NCBI GenBank assembly: GCA_003194525.1
Contig: NBIV01000162.1
Coordinates: 1-64,000, forward strand
Direction: 5' to 3'
DNA from: Gracilariopsis chorda
Lineage: Eukaryota; Rhodophyta; Florideophyceae; Gracilariales; Gracilariaceae
Length of the DNA stretch: 64,000 nucleotides
Shown in pieces: positions 45,039-57,003 of this stretch. Within the stretch, counting starts at the first letter, position 1. Each line of letters opens with the position of its first letter. A program made the translations under genes and the position numbers. The notes beneath the pieces were generated by a model. That model did no database searches and had not been told where the DNA came from. It worked only from the letters and a program-made list of their open reading frames with translations.

Positions 45039-45612
45039 CTGATAGACCCAAACGAGGAACTCACCCGCCTCCATGTCATTGGGTATCGCACCACTTGCTA
45101 AGCGCGTGCAGTGAAGCTGCAACAACTTCGACTGCCCCAGCGTCGGAGCAGAGAAAGCAGGAACGTCGAGAGATTCTTCCCACTTTGACGGACCGTTTTG
45201 AAAAAATGAGATGGCCTGGAAACTCACGCAAGTGTAACCTTTAAAAAAAAACCATGGAAACCCCAGGGACTTGTTTCTGGCGTGCAGAGCGCCTTGTCGT
45301 CACCAAGAGCATCAGAAGCCATGGTCATCTGAGTCCGTGGTTCTCAGCTCCGGTCAACGGGAACCTATACAGCAAAGGAGGTATCAAACAACGCCGCTGC
45401 ACCCAGGGAAGGCCATGGAAGCCCCAAGGAACCGCGGGAATCACGGAAATTGTACGACGAGGAATTTGTATGGAGAAAATCGTGAGTCACAATTTGAACC
45501 GACAGGGCGAATTGCGGTGCAGAGTGCTTCGGTACGGGTACTCCTGTGACGAGGATAATCTCCAACCAATCGAGCACCTTCCACGTTTGAAGGTCATACA
45601 ATACCACCGTTA
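45039..45612 (+). mobile_element. Ty3/Gypsy 3' coding end with chromodomain-like region (fossil)
   Basis: The plus strand carries a chromodomain-like segment at 45470-45612 (a Tyr-Gly-Tyr core followed by an acidic stretch and a conserved Leu). Chromodomains sit at the C-terminus of chromovirus-type Gypsy integrases. It is broken and old, and is probably the end of the same or a related Gypsy element as 31-39 kb, separated from it by the Copia insertion. Confidence 0.5.
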
Positions 45613-47025
45613 GACACGGAATTCGATACCAAGCACAATGAACCGTGTTCAAATATGGTAAACCCCTACACTCGGAGACAATGATTGTACAAGGGAGACA
45701 AAGCTGAAGACAGATCGTGGAATGAAAAGGAAGGGATGAATAACATGATCTCAGGAGAGAAGAAGACTGGAGCTACGTAGAAATTATGGGTTACTGGGAA
45801 GCTAGTGACCACAATATGGCTACCATGGCGTGGCCTTTACGTGTTCCAGGGGAAAAAAACCATCGACCCTGGGTACGCTGGAAGGCAGTCGCTTGGAGCT
45901 CAGCGACGTCATTTATCGTGTTCGGGACGGTTACTTCGAGCACTCAAAGGAATTGACGGATCACTACAGCTAGGGTGGTTGGGAACCGTCACTGGCGCAG
46001 TCATCTCGGCAGGAAGAGAAAATACCATGAGATGGGACCATCAGATGTCCCTGGTTATATCCAGCTTGTCGTCGATCGCGTCTTGGTCCACCATTACATC
46101 ATCGGCGTTCACAAATTTGTGGTCATCTTCCATGAAGACGTAGCCGGTGAGATGAGCGTCGGGATTTCATCGTAAAAGTCGACAAAGATCAGCCACCTCT
46201 GCCACGGAGATACGGCTCCATTCCCATGGGTCAAATAAAATACAATCTCTAGCGGCGGTACCATGTCCCGGAGACGGGTTGCAGTCTTGCTGTAGACCCC
46301 GTTAAGGCTGCTCCGGAGGTACCGCACTCCATTCAGTTGCGTCGACGATGTGGATGATTCCCGTCACTTCAATTGCATTGCGCTCAGAGCTGAACACATC
46401 GGTGAGGCCAAAAAGTTGAAGGGACTGACGGAGGATATCCACTATGTACCAGATGCCACACTGGTCGTACATCGCCCAGAGGAGGTAGGCCGCCACGCCG
46501 CCTGTCTACTCGGTGGAAAGAAGACTCCATAGTCCGTTCGAAGGATTATCGAGGAACCTGGATACCAGGTAGGTGAGGCAAAGAGGAAGCTCTACGTAAA
46601 AGCTCCAGGACAAGTCGACCTGGGACCAGACGTCAGGCAAAGGATCCCGCCAATACCGCGGTAAAATCCATTCCATCTCCACGTTTTAGTACGTTACTAG
46701 GCTCCCGGATCGGGACCATTGGTTTCACTCGAGTTGGTTCATCTAGAAGAAGGCATACTGCGAGCTACCCCACAGGTAGCGGAACTTTGACCGAAGGACC
46801 GGCCTGGTTCAGATAATGAGTTTCTTTTAAGGAAGGATGGTCCCCCTATCAACTTGGGAATCGCCTAACGCTGTGGCCAACCGTTCCCTTTATGGCACTT
46901 CACTGCGAGAGCAGAACAAGGCCACGTCGAGGCCGTAGGACGGAGGAACCGGTATCTCATTCGGAGCTCGGAACAGTCGCCGGTACACAATGTGGTCCAT
47001 ATGACCACGGGATTTCAGCGTGCCG
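45613..47025. other. Retroelement debris, not assigned
   Basis: Short interrupted frames on both strands have a retroelement look (long stretches with few stops on the minus strand at 46.1-46.5 kb) but no decisive motif was seen. No host gene was recognised. Confidence 0.35.
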
Positions 47026-47619
47026 TCAGAGGGATCTCATGCGAGGATTGTAGTCGAAACCACGACGCAGTGGTGCCAATGCCAGGAACAGACGACGGAC
47101 ACCGGCCAAGCTACGCGGTGAACACCCTACGTCGGTGTACGATGCCAGGAGACGATTGTTGAGTATTGGTTCTCGATCGAACCAGGGTGACCTGCAGAAA
47201 AGCTCCCCGTGGGCAGTAGGGCCCTTGGCGACGAGCGTTTTGTACATGGGAAATCCGTCGGAGCAAAGTTCTACCGGAGGGGTTGGAGCCGTTCTACAGG
47301 TGAGATCGTCGGTGGCAGCTGACGCTGCCGGTTTCATTGGTTTTGGAGACTCCAGGATACCCAAATGCTTCGAGGTCGACGTAGGAACGGGCATCCTTCG
47401 GAACCGGGTTTGCACCAGAGCCAAAAGTCGTGCTCTGGCCGTGGATTGTTGATGTGGAGGTCCGCTTGGTTGGTTAGTGGAAGAGGCATTGCTGGGTGCT
47501 CCCGAGCTGTTCAGTTGGTTCATGCAGTTATTGTCTGAATCCCTGAGTGGGGGAGAGCTTGGATCGATAGTAACGATTGGTAACGCGTGGCAGCGTGATG
47601 GGTCCGCAGAATCAAACAT
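47026..47619 (-). mobile_element. Open frame in probable retroelement remains, 197 aa
   Basis: A 197-codon minus-strand frame rich in Ser, Pro, Ala and Arg begins next to the LTR-like repeat at 47700. Position and composition suggest the gag region of an old minus-strand LTR element, but no domain is recognisable. A chance frame is possible. Treated as a fossil. Confidence 0.3.
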
Positions 47620-47699
47620 CGTGGACGCTGGCCTCCATATTTATGTACCCCGTGTAGTTTTCTTGCAGCTCAAACCTCACTCGTTTTTCCTCTTAAGGA

Positions 47700-47970
47700 G
47701 AGGGAAATGTATTGCAGTGGACACCCGGAGGTGAGAGAAGAACTCGAATCATATTGAGGTGGTACCGAACGATCGGATGTGACTCAGATGCATGAGTCAG
47801 GCGCCCTGGATACGACGTGAGAAATATCTCGGATACAGTTGGATAGCGGAATAAGAAGACGTATTTGTATGATCTTTGGCACCTCGGGAGTGTAAAAGGA
47901 GTGGAATATGTGTCAGGTGAGAGAGCGCTTTCGCAGATGATCTCCTGACCCGGGCGGTCACACACACTTG
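47700..47970. repeat. LTR-like repeat, continuous copy
   Basis: This is the uninterrupted counterpart of the repeat split by the pogo-like element at 22905-25440, in the same orientation. Because a gag-like frame starts on its left on the minus strand, it is probably an LTR remnant. Confidence 0.55.
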
Positions 47971-48817
47971 TAGGGCTGTAGCACAATGCGCTACTCGGGA
48001 GGCCAGCCGCTATCAACAGGCAGAGCCAGGCAGGAGGAGCTTAGCAGGCCCAGAATAGTTCGAATCCCGAGTTCGGCTCTATGCTTCCAATGGATGTACG
48101 ACTATTGAATGATACCCACACCCCCCAAAGAAACAAGCGTCTAATAGACGTACAATCAACGTGTCGGACTCGACAAAAGACAACTCAGTCGACCGGGAAC
48201 TTTGTGTGGCAACGTAGAACGTGGGCACAGCCCCGAGATTGTCCCAGCACCCAGACGAGAGCCTACGATTGCATCTTGTACAACATTCTGACCGAACACC
48301 CAACGTGCGGCAACAGAAGATCAGGGTATCTCTGAAGTTTCGCCAGAGCCCAGACGTGTACGTCTGCTAGGGCTGCGCAGTCTGGCATTCAAAGTGAGCT
48401 AGGCTCTCTAACCGGGGTTCGCCTCCGCATCTAATTTTCTGTGTTAATACAATAGATCGGCTCTCTACTCAGATGGCAGGGTTGCCAGTAGCCTAACAGG
48501 TTAAGCGACAGTGGAACGCGCACTACCAGTGGCAGGAGACCTGTAGCGACGAAGACTGAACGAGTAATACCCGGCACGTTTAAGAGGCGAAGTCAACCTC
48601 GAATATAGTTGCGCATGCTATAGCCATATTGTCGGCATCCATACGGGAGTAAGTCCGGAAGGACTTTTGCAGCAGTACCAGAACTGGAGATCTAAAGCCG
48701 CCAAGAGCTCGGCGGACTTTACTTAGAAACTCGAACGTGAGCTCGGCACACTACTATGGCCAACCGCCACGAAAGCTGTCTTAAAGCTAGTCTACTCCAA
48801 TGATTAGAGTATATGAA
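47971..48817. other. Degenerate region left of the Helitron array
   Basis: No recognisable gene was seen. Short plus-strand frames near 48570-48790 look like transposon debris. The last base, A48817 (T on the minus strand), is the 3' flank of the Helitron array. Confidence 0.4.
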
Positions 48818-49280
48818 CAAGTGGAAATGGCCTTCGGCCGTGGGTGGCGCTGCGCGCCACGTTGTTTTTGTAGCTTTGTGTATTTAGTAGCGTTCGGAGG
48901 CTCTCCGAGCACTTTGCTCGCTTGCACTCGCAATGGCGCTCATAGAACCACCGTGGGCGGCGGCGCTTAGAGTCTGTGGAGCGGCAGGGGTTTGTGTTTA
49001 GGTGCCTAAATTGACTGCAGTGCCAGCCAATGGTGAGAAAGCGCGACACGTTGCTTTGTGTAACTGGCTGGCACTGCAGTCATTATGGGAGTGCCAGCAA
49101 GTAAGCAGCGAGCTTTGCTGCTGCTGCTGCTGCTGAATGTTTTTAATGGTAGGGAGGCGTTGCACCAAATAGGCGTTTTGCATGGGCAAACGGGGGCGTG
49201 CAAGAGGATTTTGTGGCGCAACGCCTCCATTCACTCAAGAACACCCCCCTGATACGCTATAAATACTTATAGTGGAGAGA
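48818..49280 (-). mobile_element. Non-autonomous Helitron unit 1 (463 bp)
   Basis: On the minus strand it starts TCTCTCCACTATAAG at 49280 and ends GGCCGAAGGCC, 7 bases, then CTTG at 48818, followed by T. It contains a perfect 18-bp inverted repeat TGACTGCAGTGCCAGCCA (49012-49029 and 49065-49082, spacer 35), a CTG run and a GGCGTTGC inverted repeat near its 5' end. It has no coding capacity. Its 3' hairpin and tail are shared with the other units. Confidence 0.88.
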
Positions 49281-49744
49281 CAAGTAGAAACGGCCTTCGG
49301 CCGTGGGCGGCGCTGCGCGCCGCGTTCATTTTGTAGCTTTGTGTATTTAGTAGCGTTTCGAGGCTCTCCGAGCACTTTGCTCGCTTGCGCTCGCAATAGT
49401 GCTCGTAGAACCACGGGGCGCCGCGGTGCCTAGAGTATGGGGAGCCTTAAGGTTTTTTGTTTAGATGCCTAAATTGACTGCAGTGCCAGCCAATGATGAG
49501 AAAGCGCGACACGTTGCTTTCTGTAACTGGGTGGCACTGCAGTCATTATGGGAGTGCCAGCCAGTAAGCGGAAAGCTTTGCTGCTGCTGCTGCTGCTGAA
49601 TTTTTTAAATGGTAGGGAGGCGTTGAGCCAAATGGGCGATTTGCATGGGCAAACGGGTGCGTGCAAGATGATTTTGTGGCGCAACGACTCCATTCAATCA
49701 AGAACACGTCCGTCATACAGGAAAAAATACTTATAATGGAGAGA
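49281..49744 (-). mobile_element. Non-autonomous Helitron unit 2 (464 bp)
   Basis: It abuts unit 1 without a gap. On the minus strand it starts TCTCTCCATTATAAG at 49744 and ends CTTG at 49281. Its 5' end is of the same type as unit 1 and differs from units 3 and 4. Confidence 0.88.
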
Positions 49745-50214
49745 AAAGTGGAAACGGCCTTCGGCCGTGGGCGGCGCTGCGCGCCGCATTGTTTTTGTAG
49801 CTTTGTGTATTTAGTAGCGTTCGGAGGCTCTCCGAGCACTTTGCTCGCTTGCACTCGCAATAGCGCTCATAGAACCATGGGGCGCGGCGGCGCTTAGAGT
49901 ATGTGGAGCGGTAGCGGTTTGTGTTTAGGTGCCTAAATTGACTGCAGTGACAGCCAATGATGAGAAAGCGCGACACGTTGCTTTCTGTAACTGGGTGGCA
50001 CTGCAGTCATTATGGGAGTGCCACCCAGTAAGCGGAAAGCTTTGCTGCTGCTGCTGCTGCTGAAGTTTTTAAATGGTAGGGAGGCATTGTGCCAAATGGG
50101 CGATTTGCATGCGCAAACGGGGGCGTGTAAAGTGAATTTGTGGCGCAACGCCTCCCGTCAGTCAAGAACACCCCCCTCATACATGTGTAAATCATTAAGA
50201 GTGGGGTGTTGAGA
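49745..50214 (-). mobile_element. Non-autonomous Helitron unit 3 (470 bp)
   Basis: It starts TCTCAACACCCCACTC at 50214, like the autonomous element, and ends CTTT rather than CTTG at 49745. The hairpin GGCCGAAGGCC, the inverted repeat pair and the CTG run are all present. Confidence 0.87.
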
Positions 50215-50684
50215 CAAGTGAAAACGGCCTTCGGCCATGGGCGGCGCTGCGCGCCGCGTTGTTTTTGTAGCTTTGTGTTTTTAGTAGCGTTCGGAGGCTC
50301 TCCGAGCACTTTGCTCGCTTGCGCTCGTAATAGCGCTCGTAGAACCACGGGGCGCCGCGGCGCGGAGAGTATGTGGAGCCATTAGGGTTTTTGTTTAGGT
50401 GCCTAAATTGACTGCAGTGCCAGCCAATGATGAGAAAGCGCGATACGTTGCTTTCTGTAACTGGATGGCACTGCAGTTATGATGGGAGTGCCAGCCAGTA
50501 AGCAGGAAGCTTTGCTGCTGCTGCTGCTGCTGAATGTTTCAAATGGTAAGGAGGCGTTGCGCCAAATGGCAGTTCTGCATGCGCGTAGAGGGGCATACAG
50601 GGCGGTTTATTGGCGCACCGCCTCCCGTCAATCAACAACACCCCCCTCATACATGTGTAAATCATTAAGAGTGGGGTGTTGAGA
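50215..50684 (-). mobile_element. Non-autonomous Helitron unit 4 (470 bp)
   Basis: It starts TCTCAACACCCCACTC at 50684 and ends TTTTCACTTG at 50215. It is joined directly to the 3' end of the autonomous element on one side and to unit 3 on the other. Confidence 0.88.
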
Positions 50685-50961
50685 CAAGAGGAAAAGATCT
50701 TCGGCCGCGGGCGGCGCTGCGCGCTGCGGTGGAGGAGTGATAAACAGCGGTGAGGGAAAAAGAGGGTGGAGAAAGCAAAAGCAGAAAAGCAAGTAGTTTA
50801 ATTCAATGAAAGAAGAATGCAAGAGATATGATTACGGTTGTGGAGGGATGCAGAACTGAATGGCTTCAGGCAGCACTGGGTTGGCGATGGGAACAGGCAT
50901 GGGATGAATTGTGTGCGCATTCCAGGGTGTAAGCTGCAGATCATGCAGGAGCAGCACATGG

Positions 50962-53900
50962 TCATTCCTTCGAACCGCGCGACAATGCGACATACAACTG
51001 ACCAGCGCAGAAGAAATTGGATCGCACATCCACAACCAAGCCATCCAACGTCTTTCCCTGTCCTTTTTGAACGGTAGCCGCAAACGCGAGACGAATTGGA
51101 AACTGCCTTCGAATCATGCGAATATCTGCGAAAGAAAACTCGAAGTCGATACGATGCAGGAGCTGTTGTTCGAGCACCTGTCTGTTCTCGTCGAATCGAG
51201 CCACCTGCATCGTAAATTGATCGACACGCACGACTACGAACAGCTTTCCGTTGACCACAGCGGGATGCAGCACGTTCCGAATGACCATAACTGGCACACC
51301 AATCTTCAAGTCCAAGTTATGAGGCGGTACTCCAGTAGGCGCATACTGATATGCAAACTATGGGACCATAGAACTGGCAAAGTCAGACTCTGGGTTCTGT
51401 CCACGATTAGGTTGCACGGTTGTCTCTGACGGAAGAGTGAAGCGCTCACCAGGAAACAGATCTAGCGCTGCCGCATTATGTTCGTCGACCAACTGATTTG
51501 TGGAGGCAATGAGCATTTTGCTGAGATCCACATCCTCCTTGCGTCGTGTTGTGAGCCACTTCCACAGGAATTGGTAGGCGGTTTGCATGCCACCGGTAGA
51601 TCTGAGTGGTAGTGGAGCGTTGTTGGATATTGTGTTTCGTGAAATGGAACGTAACAGCGACGCAAATGCTGGATCATCCGCTTGGCGTACTTGTTCCGTG
51701 AGGTACAGCACTTGAATCGAGCACAATGTCCACAGATCACTCTTCCACGGCAATTCGTTGAGAATGTTTGTGTACACTCGTCTCACATTTCCACTTGGCT
51801 CGGCCTCCATGTACACCTCCGGCACCACTGGAAGCAGCTGGGAGTAGTCGCCGGATAGAACGATGGTCAAGCCCCCAAACGGAGGTGGGTTTTCCATTCC
51901 ACTGCAGCGAAGATCTTTGAGCAACGCATCCATGAGTTCGAAGAGCTTTCTTGAGAGCATGGACGCCTCATCCAAGACGAGCAGTTGTATTTCGCGTAGC
52001 AGTTCTGCACGTTGAGATCGGGGACCGTACTTTGACAAAGTGGCTGTAGTGTTGCTTGTGCTGTCCCTATCAGCTACACCCAGTCCGAGAAGGCTATGTA
52101 AAGTGCGGCCACCTTCGTACAACGAAGCTGCCATGCCTGTTGTAGCAGTCATTTCGGCGAGCATTCCTTCCGACTCAACGATATCACGAAGGAGGTTGAG
52201 CACGTATGTCTTTCCGGTTCCTGCGGATCCTTGCACAAAGAACACGTTTCCAGGAGTGCTTGTTCGCTCCTGCAGCGCCTGTCGTTGTTGCAATGCGGCA
52301 ATGACGGTGTCAACGACTTGTCTTTGGCGAGGTTTTAAGGTGGCGTACCTTGACTGCAAAGTTGACGAATTTGGCACCACTCGTGCGTCTCGAGTTATTG
52401 TAGCTCGATTCGCCTCAGTCAATGCTGTATGATCCTGCTGTAGGTGTTGAGAGAAGAAGCTGTGATCGCGAAGCAGTCGTCCTCCGTGCCGGTCTGAGAT
52501 CTCCACCACACGTCGATACATTTCTTGCTTTCGTTGCTGCTCATCTCCTGTATGTATGTTACTACATAATGCCTCCCAGTTTTCCGACGGCAATTTTTTC
52601 TGGGTCTGCGCCTTGTTGGTATAGTGTGACAACCAGAAGTCGTAGCTCGGAGGGCGTGCTGTATATCTGCACTGCTTCTTGGAATGCAATATCAAACTCA
52701 TATCCGTCCGCGAGCAGTCCGCTTACAATCGCAGTTTCACGATACGTTCCATACTGCTGTCCGTTGAAAGTTCTTGCGTCATCATAAGAGCTCGAGCCGT
52801 GATTCATGAGCAGCAAGCGCAGAGCAAATAGCTCAATGTCGGACGGTGAAACACCTCTGATCCTTGCAACACACTGCTTGTCTTCCGTGCGCTCTACCAC
52901 ATACATGGGCGGATCGCAGTCGTCTGTGGGCACTTGGGTGCTGTCTCCGTCGTATTGGTTAATCACGCGGGCTGGAAGCGTGCGATACAATCGAAAATTT
53001 TCAAAGTACGAAAGGTAGTCGAGGTTTGCGTATGCTTCGGGCCTTGCAAAGTATCTCTCCAGTGTAGACGGCTGTGATGCAGAAAGAAGCTGGTTGGGAC
53101 CTCTCAGCAGAAATGTGCGCTCTCCTTCCAAGTGAATGGCCAGTCGCTCTACTTTTGGTACGATTTGAACATGTCGAAACTCGAAAATTCTCCAAGCTGC
53201 ATTGACAGCGCCCACCACACGTGCTCGCATGTATGCACGAATGTCGTTCTGCACCTGCGGCTCTTGTTGCTGCTCGTTGTGTGTGCCTGTCTCATTAGCA
53301 CCACTCACGTTGAGCACCACCTCCTGAGCTTTGGGCTGCTTAAACGCGTACTTCATCAGATAAGCCACTGCGCCCCCTCCTTGCGTGCGTTCTAAGTTGA
53401 TATGAGAGCGGTACTTATTGGTCAGAGTTGGGTTGTACGGCACTATCTTGAGGTCATGTTGCCTTCTTCTGCGGTAGACCACGCGATTCGTGCCTTCTTC
53501 AATGTACGTCTCCGGCACAATCATATTGCGGTCGTATCCAAACTTGCAACGCCCAGCGCGATTCCGGCAATAGGTGGAGTGGCGGTGCCTGTAAATGGAA
53601 CGAATGAGGGCACGCAACGCGTCGTCTTCGCCTGGAAGGGGAAGTTCTGCACGAATGAGCTCGTCGATCACAACAACGTCTTCAATCACGCCTCCTTCGA
53701 GCTACACGAGCATGTGGTGATGAGGCACATTGCGCTCCTGAAACTCGAGCTTTGATGCAAGCCCCAGGCACTTCAATCCGAAGATGTGCTCCGAGTTCTT
53801 CTCCAAGTTCTTCATGAAGTCGTTTGCGTACTGGTTGTACACCCTTGCAATCAGATCAGGTCGGTCAAATGGTCGAGGGCGGTTACTCTGTGCCGTAAAT

Positions 53901-56251
53901 GCGCTCCGATTGCTGGTATCCATACCAAGGCCCTGGATGTCCTCTCTCCAGATGTTCATGGTGATTGTAATGAACAGAGAAGGCGGTCCTCTCCGCGCTA
54001 CGATCGCCTGTACATCCATGCGCTTGTTCTTCCAGTACGCTGCTGAGTTGACCGAGTCATCGGGCAGAAATATGCGTCCCATTTGCGCGAACTGGGATGG
54101 TGACACATGACCTGTTTGCGGCTGTGCTTGCTGGATCTCTTGCTCTTGTACAATACGTGCCTGTTGTTCTCTCTCCAGGAAACGTAGTCGCATGTCCTCA
54201 ATGTTTGTGTGCGTGCGGAGCATCCACATCTGCAACAACGGTCCACTGTTGAGGAGGATGTTGTCTGAGTACAAACGTCGCTTCGCGTTCTGAGCCCAGG
54301 TGAGCTTTCGGAGCTTCCAATCGTTGACGCTGAGATCTGAGCTTTGCTGTGTGGAGTTCCTTGCCTCCAGGAACAGGCCGATGTCAAATGGTTCGTGCTG
54401 ATCACCGTACGGGTAGAGAAGAGGGAAAGTGCCCTTCTCTGCAAGTTTGGATGCCGGTTTTAGAAGTCGGTACCGCACTTGCGCATTGTTTGCGGCATTC
54501 GCAGTCGCCCCTCCTCCAGCAGCAGCAGCGCTCGTCACTGCAGCGTGCTCTTCGGTTACGGTTCCTTCTACCAAGCGCGGTACTTGAGACTCCACTCGAT
54601 ACAGGCCAGTTGGATCCACGACGAGCGTTCTCATCATGGTTGGCCCGCCACCAGGAGCATGTTCAGGGAGAGGCCCAGCACCTGCGTGAGGAGCACTGAC
54701 TGTGGCACTTCGGTTTCCTTGGTAACCACGTACGACTACTCCCTCTTGTGCTGCCTGCATGCTGATATCGACGGCGGTATCTGCATTTTGTTGTTGTTGT
54801 TGCGTGCTAAGCATGGATCGGTACCGCTCACGCACCACGTCTGGCTTGGGCTGGGTCACATCATACAACTTGGGCACGATGTCTCGTACGTTGATGTCTT
54901 GAATGAACGCACGCAAATTGGCACGCGCATAGTGAGAGGGATCCAAGGAAGGCGGACCAGTACCCCACAGAAAGCTGTAGCGCGTGTGGTTCTGGTTCTG
55001 CGCGGGCAGAGCGAGAGCTGCGTTGCCCTCAAGTCTGAGAAAGGAGGGACCGCCTCCCGTCACATACGACATGTCCATGAGCGCTTGCGTCGTCGCGAAG
55101 AGCGTATTCAAGTTGAGGAAATGGCTGTGGAAGGCTCTCAGGCTATAAAGACTGCGAACCAACTCACTGCTATGCCTTCTGCGGAACGTGACGCCCCATC
55201 CGGACATTCTTTTCATTCCACAGCACACTCCATTGGTCTCTTTGCCAAGCAAAACACAACCGCAATACTTGCAGCTATGAATTTTCAATGTCCAGTCCGC
55301 GTACGGGCAGGAGGAGAGCGTGTGTGAGTGTTCGCCGCATCTTCCGCATCGCCTTTGACCTGCAGTGGGAAGCGTCTCAAACTCCGGCACGCTTGCACGG
55401 ATGGCCGGATCATTCCTCGCCTGAACTGCCACGGAATCCCACGCATAGTACACGCGATAGAGTCCTCGATCAGGACGCCCAGCACAGTGCATGACCGTCA
55501 TATCAAGCTGTTGCTGTGGCTGATGCTTCGGCTGGTGTGAGGGAGCCGGTTTGATCTCATCCGCTTCCACCTCCATCGGAATGGACATCTGTTGTTCTTC
55601 CTGTTCAGCTTGTGGCGACGCAGGCTGCGGCGGCGGGTGTGAGGGAGCTGGGGTGATCTCATCGTCTTCCACTTCCATCGGGACTGGCATCTGTTCTTCC
55701 TCTTTTTCAGCTTGTAGCAGAGCAGGCTGCTGTGATGGCGGTGGCTGTGGAGGAGCAGGGATGATCTCATCCTCTTCCACTTCCATCGCAACCGGCATCT
55801 GTTCTGCAGGCATCGGTGGGAGAAAGGGAGGCATCGGAGGCGGTGGAATGTGACTTGGAAGGCCTCTCACAAACTCCAGAAATCCAGGAAGTGGGCACGA
55901 TGTCGGTAGATCTGTGGCAGCGGACTCACTGGCTCCAGCGGCGCTTGTGCTAACTGCTGCTGCAACCGAAGTAGGTGCAGGAGTAATTTAGTCTTCTTCA
56001 ACCACTGGAACAATAGGTCCTTGAACGTGTGCTCCGCTCTCATTTACTCCCAACTCATCTGGAGCTGGAAGAGCTGGTGATCTTCGGGGTCTTCCAGCTC
56101 CTGCCCGTGCTCCACCACTGCCGACGCGACGACCACCAGCGTTTTGCCTTGCACCGCCTGCGTTCAACCTGGCACCTCCAGAATTGTCTCTGGCACCTCT
56201 TGAGTTAGATCGGACGCCACCAGAGTTTAGACGTCGCCCTCCTCTCTTCAT
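50962..56251 (-). pseudogene. Helitron Rep-helicase (RepHel), nearly complete
   Basis: ATG at 56251 begins an N-terminus of GGARxNSGG-like repeats, then (55870 leftwards) three acidic EVEEDEITPAP repeats. A Cys-rich zinc-finger-like segment lies near 55200-55320. The Helitron-like Rep domain follows, with the HUH motif VPHHHMLV (about 53702-53730) and the paired-tyrosine motif AYLMKYAFKQ (about 53340-53368). Next is a PIF1-family helicase with Walker A GSAGTGKT (about 52210-52233), Walker B LDEASM (51958-51975), GDYSQLLPVVP (about 51825-51857) and the C-terminal motifs TVQKGQGKTLD and GQLYVALSR near 50970-51080. The protein would nick, unwind and strand-transfer DNA in rolling-circle transposition. 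In-frame stops occur at about 55988, 53700 (after HUH) and 51358, and a frame change near 52590. All catalytic residues are intact; the element is recently dead or read through. Confidence 0.88.
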
Positions 56252-56920
56252 TTCAATTTACCAGAAAAAGGAAAAAAAAAACAATTCTATGTTTTTGTAA
56301 ACTGTTAAAAAATTTGCCAGAGTTCCAGAATAATTTCCAATATACCACAAAGTTGAAAGTGAAAAACTGGTTGCAGTTTGTTGCTTTGCACCCACCGGGC
56401 CTAGTCGCATGCAGCAATTAAAAAAACAAATTGCTGCAAGGCTTATATTTACCCCATGCAGTCGTGCGCAGCACAGCAACTCTCGACACACTCCTGTTGG
56501 ATTATGACGGGCGGAGTGTGCCCAGCCGGTTTTCAAGCCGTTTGATGTTTAACCCGCGTCCGGTTGTAAGGATTGGTCTGCCTTTACTCATACACCGAAG
56601 TGTGCTTTCCGGCCCCAAGAGGTACGACACGGTGGCCGCCCCGGACCCTGCACAGCAAGCTGGTATTAGGTCCGGTAAACCCTCAGACTTCCTGATCGCC
56701 GTCAAACGACCAGTATACCACAGAGGAGCACCTGACTTTTCCCAGATCCGTGGTACTTAGTGGGTTACTCTTGTGGCGACCTGCACACGAGCTCGGCCTT
56801 GCTTAGGTCCGAGGCCAGCAAACAGTGCCCAAAGTAGCAAAAGGTTACGACACTGCGCTACTGGCCAAGCCTGAATGGGATGGAAAATAGTGGTTAGGGT
56901 CAGCAAGCGAGATGCATTTG

Positions 56921-57003
56921 GCACTGCGCCAGTGCAGTATATACGTCTGTTGCAGGCAAGTCTGCAATGAAACTTCAGTATACACTGCACTGGCGCAGTG
57001 CAA
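56921..57003. repeat. Long palindrome in Helitron 5' subterminal region
   Basis: GCACTGCGCCAGTGCAGTATA pairs with its near-perfect inverse (a 2-base insertion in the second arm) about 40 bases away. Each arm itself contains the palindrome CACTGCGCCAGTG, so the block can form cruciforms. The equivalent in copy A is 2402-2484, and a related arm occurs in Helitron 2 near 25930. Confidence 0.75.

Noticed and set aside
48050-48100. GTTCGAATCCCGAG resembling a tRNA T-arm
   Set aside because: The bases on either side do not pair as a T-stem, and no D-arm, anticodon arm or acceptor stem fits upstream.
49000-50300. Small frames of 60-80 codons repeated in the Helitron units
   Set aside because: They recur only because the units are repeats; the Ser-rich part is the CTG run read on the other strand, and starts and stops are not conserved.
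48818-50684. Regular repeats with inverted motifs as a CRISPR-like array
   Set aside because: Units are 463-470 bp with near-constant sequence throughout and have Helitron ends; there are no short repeats with unique spacers, and the genome is eukaryotic.
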